DNA of 10,823 nucleotides from Anaerolineales bacterium (GTDB lineage Bacteria; Chloroflexota; Anaerolineae; Anaerolineales; E44-bin32). Where the stretch lies: the NCBI GenBank assembly GCA_030608865.1, contig JAUWDI010000017.1, positions 1 to 10,823 on the forward strand. The letters run 5' to 3'. The notes under the pieces are model-generated. The model did not search any database, was not told the origin of the DNA, and saw only the letters and a list, made by a program, of their open reading frames with translations. This document shows positions 6,330 to 10,823 of the stretch, piece by piece; position 1 is the first letter of the stretch; each line of letters begins with the position of its first letter. The position numbers and the translations under genes were made by a program.

Positions 6330-6388
6330 CACATATACTGATCAGTTTCTCTTGGTTGATCTTTTTCAGTGGAAGTAGAGGGTGAATA

Positions 6389-7303
6389 ATGAAAACTTAC
6401 GCCAACGTTATGGAATTAATTGGAAAAACTCCGCTGCTCAGGCTTGAACGTCTGGCGAAGAACGACCGTGTTTATGCCAAATGTGAGTTTATGAACCCTC
6501 TCAGTTTAAAGGACCGCGCGGTATTGCAGATTATTGAGGACGCTGAAGCTGATGGGCGATTAGAACCGGGAAGCACGTTAATCGAAGCGACGAGCGGCAA
6601 TACAGGAATGGCCGTGGCATTCCTTGCGGCCATCAAAGGTTATAAAGCCATCCTGGTGATGTCGGAGATCCAGAGTCTGGAGCGAAGGAATATTCTCACA
6701 GCGTTTGGAGCTGAGTTGATCCTGACTCCTGCATCTGAAGGTACCGGAGGAGCACGGAAGAAACTCAAAGAGATCGTTGCCAGTCATCCTGAATACTTTT
6801 ACGTCGGGCAGCATGTCAATCCTTCCAACCCCAAAGCACATTACCAAACAACGGGTCCAGAAATTTGGGCGGACACGGATGGACAGGTCGAAATTCTTGT
6901 TGCCGGTCTGGGGACAGGTGGGACGATTTGCGGTGCGGGGCGATACTTAAAGGAGAAAAACCCCGAGATCCAATTGGTTGCGGTAGAACCCGAGGAATCA
7001 CCCTATATTTCCCAGGGTGTTTTCAAGCCGCACCGCATGATGGGGACAGCACCGGGTTTTGTGCCCGAAACGCTGGACCGAGAGATCATTGATGAAATCT
7101 TTTTAGTGAGCGAAGATGATGCATTTGCCATGTGCCGAAAAATTGCTGCTGAAGAAGGGCTCCTGGTGGGGATCTCATCGGGAGCGGCGGCGCATGCTGC
7201 ATTAACGATCGCCGAGCGACCAGAGAATTCCAAGAAAATTATCGTAGCGATTTTCGCGGACACAGGACAAAGATATCTGAGCGTGGATGGTTTATTCGAG
7301 TAA
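6389..7303 (+). CDS. cysK: cysteine synthase (O-acetylserine sulfhydrylase family)
   Basis: Fold-type II PLP enzyme making L-cysteine from O-acetylserine and sulfide, cytosolic, end step of sulfur assimilation. Visible: Lys41 in NPLSLKDR as Schiff-base lysine; the substrate loop EATSGNTG (66-73); SLERR (96-100) as in CysK; the PLP-phosphate loop GTGGT (175-179); EPEESP, GFVPETLD, VGISSGAA and the C-terminal DTGQRYLS. At 304 residues it is close to the usual 300-320 and has no CBS regulatory domain. ATG 6389 follows GAGGGTGA (6378-6385). The active-site segment has one residue fewer between NP and Lys than the usual NPxxSVKDR. No cysE or sulfate-reduction gene is adjacent. A CysM or cystathionine beta-synthase-like substrate cannot be excluded. 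Confidence 0.92.
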   Translation: MKTYANVMELIGKTPLLRLERLAKNDRVYAKCEFMNPLSLKDRAVLQIIEDAEADGRLEPGSTLIEATSGNTGMAVAFLAAIKGYKAILVMSEIQSLERRNILTAFGAELILTPASEGTGGARKKLKEIVASHPEYFYVGQHVNPSNPKAHYQTTGPEIWADTDGQVEILVAGLGTGGTICGAGRYLKEKNPEIQLVAVEPEESPYISQGVFKPHRMMGTAPGFVPETLDREIIDEIFLVSEDDAFAMCRKIAAEEGLLVGISSGAAAHAALTIAERPENSKKIIVAIFADTGQRYLSVDGLFE

Positions 7304-7331
7304 TGCGGTGCGGGTTTATGGTTTCCTCCAG

Positions 7332-7371
7332 AACCGGATAAATCGAGTCCATTTGTTATACTTTTCCGGTT
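7332..7371. other. 7-bp inverted repeat in the cysK-HAD gap
   Basis: AACCGGA (7332-7338) and TCCGGTT (7365-7371) are perfect complements around a 26-base loop. No T-run follows, so termination is doubtful. The rest of the 218-base gap shows nothing firm; a SD-like GGGAGGTGAA at 7471-7480 has no usable start codon after it. Confidence 0.25.
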
Positions 7372-7521
7372 GAAGCGAGCCATGATCCTATGTGTGTCGT
7401 CTTGTTGCGATCGGAGTTTATTTTCAAACGCTTTCGATCGATGGATATTGGCGTCTTGGAAAGATATCGTGGGAGGTGAAGGGCGCCCCTTCTATTACAA
7501 TATATCTTAAAGAGATTATCA

Positions 7522-8193
7522 ATGACTATAAAGGCACTGATTTTTGACTTCGATGGGTTGATTCTGGATACCGAGACGACTCTTCTGCATTCGTGGGAGG
7601 AGATCTATGCTGAATATGGCATCTCTGTTTCTCTCCCTGAATGGGCGAGCCTGCTTGGAAGTTCAACGGACCCTGCAGAGGCGTACGAGATTATCGAGAA
7701 GCACATCGGTGAGCCCGTTGATCGCGAGTCGATCCGTGCCCGCCGTGCTCAACGCGAATTGGAGCTTCTAAACCCAGAAGAGGTCATGCCCGGAGTCCTT
7801 GACCTCATCGCCGAGGCAAAAGAGCAAAACTTGCATCTTGGTGTCGCCTCAAGCTCAGACAGGAAGTGGGTCCTTGGGCATCTCACTAGATTGGGTTTGC
7901 ACACCCATTTCGAAAGTATTCGCTGCGCCGACGATGTATCAAATACCAAGCCATCTCCTGATCTATACCTGGCTGTGCTCAGGGACATGGGTCTCCAGCC
8001 CCATCAAGCGATTGCTTTTGAGGATTCATTGCATGGTGTAGAGGCTGTCAAGCGAGCCGGTATTTTCTGTGTGGCTGTTCCCAACGCCGTAACGCGACAT
8101 TTGCCGATGCCGAAAGCCGATCTGACGGTGAACTCATTATCGGATATGGATCTCGAGGAGTACATTAAGCAAACGCAAAGAGAGCCGCAGTAA
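7522..8193 (+). CDS. HAD-superfamily phosphatase, subfamily IA (beta-PGM-like)
   Basis: 223 residues with all four HAD motifs. Motif I is DFDGLILDTE, with nucleophile Asp9 and acid/base Asp11. Motif II is Ser110 in VASSSDRKW. Motif III is Lys143 in TKPSPDLYL. Motif IV is Glu167-Asp168 in FEDSLHGVEAVKRAG. A helical cap of type C1 (about 18-85) sits between motifs I and II, as in beta-phosphoglucomutase and sugar-phosphate phosphatases. The GLILDTE and EDS..G signatures favour that branch, but the substrate cannot be read from the sequence. ATG 7522 is the only start, since an in-frame TGA lies upstream at 7477-7479; AAAGAGA gives a modest SD. mscL follows after 20 bases, so the two are probably co-transcribed. 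Confidence 0.93.
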   Translation: MTIKALIFDFDGLILDTETTLLHSWEEIYAEYGISVSLPEWASLLGSSTDPAEAYEIIEKHIGEPVDRESIRARRAQRELELLNPEEVMPGVLDLIAEAKEQNLHLGVASSSDRKWVLGHLTRLGLHTHFESIRCADDVSNTKPSPDLYLAVLRDMGLQPHQAIAFEDSLHGVEAVKRAGIFCVAVPNAVTRHLPMPKADLTVNSLSDMDLEEYIKQTQREPQ

Positions 8194-8213
8194 ATAATTG
8201 CAGGGAGTTGAAG

Positions 8214-8675
8214 ATGATCAAAGAATTTAAAGAGTTTTCGATGCGTGGAAATGTGCTCGACATGGCGGTAGGCCTCATTCTTGGGGCTTCCTTCGGGTCT
8301 ATTATTAGCTCCCTTGTTGATGATGTCATCATGCCCCCGATCGGTCTCCTTCTAGGAAATGTCGACTTCTCAAATCTATTCATCGTCCTACGCGAGGGCG
8401 ATGTTCCCGGTCCCTATCTCTCGATCGCAGAAGCGCAGTTAGCAGGAGCCGTTACACTTAACTATGGGCTTTTTATTAACACAATCATCACTTTCTTAAT
8501 CGTTGCATTTGCTGTTTTTCTTCTCATCCGAAGTGTAAACAGAATCCAAAGAGCTGATGAAGAACCTGCATCTGAGCCCACGACCAAGGTGTGCCCATTC
8601 TGTTTCATGGATATACCGATTGATGCAATCCGCTGTCCGCAATGCACATCGGATCTTGATCTTGCTTCCGAATAG
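8214..8675 (+). CDS. mscL: large-conductance mechanosensitive channel with C-terminal zinc ribbon
   Basis: 153 residues. MscL opens under membrane tension to release solutes on hypo-osmotic shock and works as a homopentamer in the inner membrane. Residues 1-60 carry the signature: amphipathic KEFKEF start, MRGNVLDMAVGLILGASFG and SSLVDDVIMPPIG for TM1; TM2 is about 85-108 (LFINTIITFLIVAFAVFLLI). Instead of the usual cytoplasmic helix bundle, a short acidic linker leads to a zinc ribbon with Cys127, Cys130, Cys141 and Cys144 (CPFC ... CPQC). I chose ATG 8214 over TTG 8208 because GGGAG (8203-8207) is six bases before it and the TTG almost abuts that SD. Confidence 0.95.
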   Translation: MIKEFKEFSMRGNVLDMAVGLILGASFGSIISSLVDDVIMPPIGLLLGNVDFSNLFIVLREGDVPGPYLSIAEAQLAGAVTLNYGLFINTIITFLIVAFAVFLLIRSVNRIQRADEEPASEPTTKVCPFCFMDIPIDAIRCPQCTSDLDLASE

Positions 8676-8715
8676 CGTTGGCGAGTAGGTAATAATTTCC
8701 AAATAGGAGAGAGCG

Positions 8716-9426
8716 ATGGAAAAACAATCGGAAGGAATAAAGGGGATTGGTTGGAGGATGGTGGTCCGGTTCCTAATCTATGTTGTTCTTTTACCGTTTG
8801 TTTTGTTCATCGCTGCGGGCCGTTTTGATTGGACTATGGCCTGGATTTATATTGGGATCCATATCGCTTTCACGCTTATCAGTAGGCTCATCGTTTTCCG
8901 TGTGAGTCCGGAAACACTCGTCGAGCGTGGCCGAGCTATGCAAGCTGAGGATGTGGCTGCGGGCGACCGCTTCATGGTTGTGATCGTTGGTTTGTTCGGC
9001 CCATTGGCTATCTGGACGATCGCTGGCCTCGATGACCGCTTTGGCTGGTCACCAGATCTGTCTTTCCTGACCCTAGGGATTGCAACGCTAGGTGTCGTGC
9101 TTGGCTATTTTCTTGGGACATGGGCAATGGTTACCAATGCGTTTTTCTCATCCGTTGCCCGAATCCAGGAGGATCGTGATCAATCGGTCATTACGGGTGG
9201 TCCTTATCGCATTGTTCGGCACCCGGCGTATGCGGGAGGGGTCGTTAGTTCCATTGCTATGCCCTTGATGCTCGGCTCATTTTGGGCGCTCATCCCGGCG
9301 GGAATCGGGCTGATATTTCTGGTCATTCGCACGAAGAACGAGGACAAAATGCTGATGGAAGAACTCCCGGGATATAAGGACTACGCGCTGCAAACACGGT
9401 ACCGTCTTGTGCCTGGCATCTGGTAG
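8716..9426 (+). CDS. ICMT/PEMT-family membrane methyltransferase
   Basis: 236 residues with about five to six membrane segments (near 15-34, 42-62, 87-104, 117-136, 174-204). The conserved SAM-binding block is GPYRIVRHPAYAG (162-174), followed by RTKNEDKML (195-203) and GYKDYALQTRYRLVPGIW at the C-terminus, as in isoprenylcysteine carboxyl methyltransferase and phospholipid N-methyltransferase-like proteins. Bacterial members mostly have unknown acceptors; a prenylated-protein role is unlikely here. AGGAGAGAG (8705-8713) is a good SD for ATG 8716. The gene starts 40 bases after mscL and may share its transcript. Confidence 0.88.
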   Translation: MEKQSEGIKGIGWRMVVRFLIYVVLLPFVLFIAAGRFDWTMAWIYIGIHIAFTLISRLIVFRVSPETLVERGRAMQAEDVAAGDRFMVVIVGLFGPLAIWTIAGLDDRFGWSPDLSFLTLGIATLGVVLGYFLGTWAMVTNAFFSSVARIQEDRDQSVITGGPYRIVRHPAYAGGVVSSIAMPLMLGSFWALIPAGIGLIFLVIRTKNEDKMLMEELPGYKDYALQTRYRLVPGIW

Positions 9427-9440
9427 GCGTGAAAGCAGAA

Positions 9441-9498
9441 ATTTACCCTGACTGAGAATGTCGTAACAACAGGCGGATGATTTGTCTGTGAGGTAAAT
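9441..9498 (+). promoter_or_regulatory. possible SD-masking pairing before the AhpD-like gene
   Basis: ATTTACC (9441-9447) is exactly complementary to GGTAAAT (9492-9498). The right arm contains most of the AGGT SD of the TTG-started gene at 9502. Pairing could limit translation initiation. Seven base pairs across a 44-base loop may also be chance. Confidence 0.2.
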
Positions 9499-9501
9499 CC
9501 A

Positions 9502-9987
9502 TTGAAGGAAAAATTTCAAAAGCGAACCTACCAAGGCCTGGGTGAAGTCTGGGAAGACTTTCGCACCATCATCAAGCATCGGCCCATCATAAGAAGGGCG
9601 ATGAGGGAGCTGCTCTCGCCTGCCTTCCGTGAACGGCTGATGCTCGTTGTTACAGAAGTGAATGGGTGCAGATATTGCCGGACATTCCACGCGAAAGAGG
9701 CGCTTCAGGTTGGGATTACAGATGCCGAACTCGCAGTGTTACTGGCTGGTCAGATACCCACAGATGCTCCCGAAGAAGAGATACCGGCTATGATCTATGC
9801 TCGCTACTGGGCTGAGAGTGATGCGCAGCCTGCCCCTGAAAATGTTCAAGAACTCATAGAGGCCTATGGTCAGGAGAAGGCGGCAGCCATCCATGTTGTT
9901 CTGCGCATGATCCGCATGGGGAACCTCATGGGTAACACGGCCGATTACATACTCTACCGCTTGACGTTCGGTAGGGCTGGTGTGTAA
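9502..9987 (+). CDS. carboxymuconolactone decarboxylase/AhpD-like CxxC protein
   Basis: 161 residues, all-alpha AhpD-like fold. The active-site motif EVNGCRYCRTFHAKEAL gives Glu52, Cys56, Cys59 and His63, the E-x(3)-CxxC-x(3)-H pattern of the alkylhydroperoxidase branch, where the cysteine pair cycles between thiol and disulfide. The decarboxylase branch lacks the cysteines, so a peroxide- or disulfide-reducing role is the better guess. The start is TTG 9502 with GAGGT (9490-9494) in good position; no in-frame ATG follows before residue 34, inside the predicted fold. The ASCH gene follows after 17 bases, so the two are likely co-transcribed. Confidence 0.87.
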   Translation: MKEKFQKRTYQGLGEVWEDFRTIIKHRPIIRRAMRELLSPAFRERLMLVVTEVNGCRYCRTFHAKEALQVGITDAELAVLLAGQIPTDAPEEEIPAMIYARYWAESDAQPAPENVQELIEAYGQEKAAAIHVVLRMIRMGNLMGNTADYILYRLTFGRAGV

Positions 9988-10004
9988 AGGGAAAGATGTG
10001 AACG

Positions 10005-10475
10005 ATGACTGAAAGCCCGGCAGTAAGGGATTACTGGCGCTCCTATCTTGATTCTCGAAAACCTGAGCTTTCAACACAGGGTTTGGAGTACGAAGCCTGG
10101 GCATTCGGGAACACAGCTGAAATGGCTGATGACTTAGGGGGTCTGGTCAAGAGGGGGGTGAAGATTGCGACGGCTTCACTTGCCTGGGCTTACCAAGCGG
10201 ATGGGGAACCGTATCCCGAGGTCGGCGATATGAGCATCATTCTGGATGGCCGGGGTGATCCAATGTGCATCATTGAAACGACGGATGTTGAAATCATTGC
10301 ATTTAATGACGTAGGTGAAAGACACGCCTATGAGGAGGGCGAAGGGGATCGCAGCCTAGATTATTGGCGAGAGGTCCATTGGGCTTTCTTTGCCGAGGAG
10401 TGTAAAACCATAGACAGAGAACCCACGGAGGATATGCCCGTAGTTTGCGAACGGTTCCGGCTGATCTACTCGTGA
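10005..10475 (+). CDS. ASCH-domain protein
   Basis: 156 residues forming one ASCH domain (a PUA-like beta-barrel proposed to bind RNA or modified nucleotides). Family features: the N-terminal YWRSYL, FGNTAEMADDLGGLVKRG, then GVKIATASLAW (51-61, conserved Lys53 and Ser/Thr), PEVGDMSIILDGRGDPMCII, the ETTDVEI strand, and EGEGDRSLDYWREVHWAFF (111-129). Some small ASCH proteins hydrolyse N4-acetylcytidine (E. coli YqfB); whether this longer type does is unknown. ATG 10005 is the usable start: the in-frame ATG at 9996 is followed at once by TGA. It lies 17 bases after the AhpD-like gene, probably one operon. Confidence 0.88.
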   Translation: MTESPAVRDYWRSYLDSRKPELSTQGLEYEAWAFGNTAEMADDLGGLVKRGVKIATASLAWAYQADGEPYPEVGDMSIILDGRGDPMCIIETTDVEIIAFNDVGERHAYEEGEGDRSLDYWREVHWAFFAEECKTIDREPTEDMPVVCERFRLIYS

Positions 10476-10492
10476 TGAGTGGTGTGAAACCA

Positions 10493-10519
10493 CGTTTCGC
10501 ACTGAATTTTAGTGAAACG
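10493..10519. other. hairpin in the ASCH-hydrolase gap
   Basis: CGTTTC (10493-10498) and ACT (10501-10503) pair with AGT and GAAACG (10511-10519), giving nine pairs with a two-base bulge and an AT-rich loop. No T-tract follows, so this is at best a weak terminator or an RNA end. A smaller GTGGT/ACCAC pair lies just upstream. Confidence 0.28.
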
Positions 10520-10578
10520 ATCCAGGTCCCCTGACGGTAACTATTGTCTAGGCATTATGTTAGAAGCGAGGAATTGAG

Positions 10579-10823
10579 ATGAGAGTTGCACCGATTCTAA
10601 TCATAATCGCATCATCTCTGTTCTTGGTTAATTGTGCTCGATCACCTGAGGCTCTAACGCAAAGGAGAATAGCAGGGGTAGAAAAAGGTTTGCTGAGTGA
10701 CTATTCAGATCCACCTTGGATGAGGATGGATCTTTCAGAGCGGATGCAGCACTACCGTGTCCCTGGCGTCAGTATCGCAGTTATCGATGAATTTCAGATT
10801 GAATGGATTAAAGGGTACGGGGT
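10579..10823 (+). CDS. serine hydrolase of the beta-lactamase family, lipoprotein (partial)
   Basis: 81 codons are visible; the gene runs off the right edge. ATG 10579 follows GAGGAA (10568-10573). A signal sequence (2-18, PILIIIASSLFLVN) leads to Cys19, a probable lipidation site, although Asn at -1 is not the usual Ala/Gly/Ser. The segment RMQHYRVPGVSIAVIDEFQ and IEWIKGYGV match the N-terminal strands typical of class C beta-lactamase-related serine hydrolases (Pfam Beta-lactamase). The catalytic SxxK and YxN motifs lie beyond the window, so activity (esterase, peptidase or beta-lactamase) cannot be judged. The 103-base gap with a hairpin suggests its own transcript. Confidence 0.82.
   Translation, partial: MRVAPILIIIASSLFLVNCARSPEALTQRRIAGVEKGLLSDYSDPPWMRMDLSERMQHYRVPGVSIAVIDEFQIEWIKGYG

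Larger units (their letters stand above)
5818..6388. other. 571-base region without a confident gene
   Basis: Between the site-2 protease-like gene and cysK. Overlapping open frames exist on both strands at 5749-6031, but neither has convincing coding character. What I can point to: an inverted repeat at 5856-5872, a minus-strand terminator-like hairpin at 6000-6027, a 43-codon open stretch at 6032-6163, possible leader structure at 6203-6329, and TATACT at 6334-6339 as a possible -10 for cysK without a clear -35. I found no tRNA and no known riboswitch motif. Confidence 0.6.

Noticed and set aside
6288..6330. T-box-like wording (AGGGTG followed by purines) before cysK
   Set aside because: It does not match the conserved antiterminator bulge sequence, and no stem I specifier loop or terminator could be placed.
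6338..6345. CTGATCAG palindrome upstream of cysK
   Set aside because: An 8-bp palindrome is expected several times by chance in a window of this size.
7471..7480. Strong SD-like sequence GGGAGGTGAA in the cysK-HAD gap
   Set aside because: No ATG, GTG or TTG follows at a usable distance, and the frame of the HAD gene has a stop there.
1..10823. CRISPR array, tRNA/rRNA, phage or defence system
   Set aside because: No regularly spaced direct repeats, no tRNA-like cloverleaf or conserved rRNA segments, and none of the encoded proteins belongs to known nuclease, transposase, toxin or phage families.

Overview
The window reads as ordinary chromosomal DNA of a bacterium with medium GC content. It carries nine confident complete genes, one small hypothetical gene and one gene cut by the right edge. 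I lean towards Chloroflexota (an Anaerolineae-like lineage). This rests on recollection of similar protein families, on a perfect 28-bp dispersed-type palindrome at 1381-1408, and on a repeat of the 'TGTCATGCTGA ... TCAGAATGACA' type at 3363-3481. That is an inference; there is no rRNA or marker protein here to fix the taxonomy. Two well-supported TTG starts (3511 and 9502), each with a good Shine-Dalgarno (SD) sequence, are also notable.

Left part (1-3119): a PLP-dependent alpha-oxoamine synthase (116-1324), the 28-bp palindrome, a 67-residue protein with two CxxC knuckles (1556-1759), and on the opposite strand an HI0933/BaiN-type flavoprotein (1827-3119). The last two converge.

Middle part (3120-6388): a gene-poor stretch holding a MITE-like repeat, then a secreted lipoprotein with a C-terminal HExxH zinc-peptidase motif (3511-4863). 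Next is a multi-pass membrane protein of site-2 protease (M50) type whose zinc motif reads SExxH instead of HExxH (5071-5817). A 571-base stretch without a confident gene follows; it contains a perfect inverted repeat, a minus-strand terminator-like hairpin with no gene to serve, an unassigned 43-codon open stretch, and possible RNA structure ahead of the next gene.

Right part (6389-10823): a cysK-type cysteine synthase, then a same-strand run of HAD phosphatase, MscL with a C-terminal zinc ribbon, ICMT-type membrane methyltransferase, AhpD-like CxxC protein and ASCH-domain protein. Gaps in this run are 20, 40, 75 and 17 bases, so part or all may be co-transcribed. The window ends in the start of a beta-lactamase-family serine hydrolase lipoprotein.

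The genes do not form one recognisable pathway. I see no CRISPR array, phage, transposase, toxin-antitoxin pair or defence island. The points most worth a second look are the altered site-2 protease motif, the HEAVH lipoprotein next to it, the MscL-zinc ribbon architecture, the unexplained 5818-6388 interval, and the two repeat elements.
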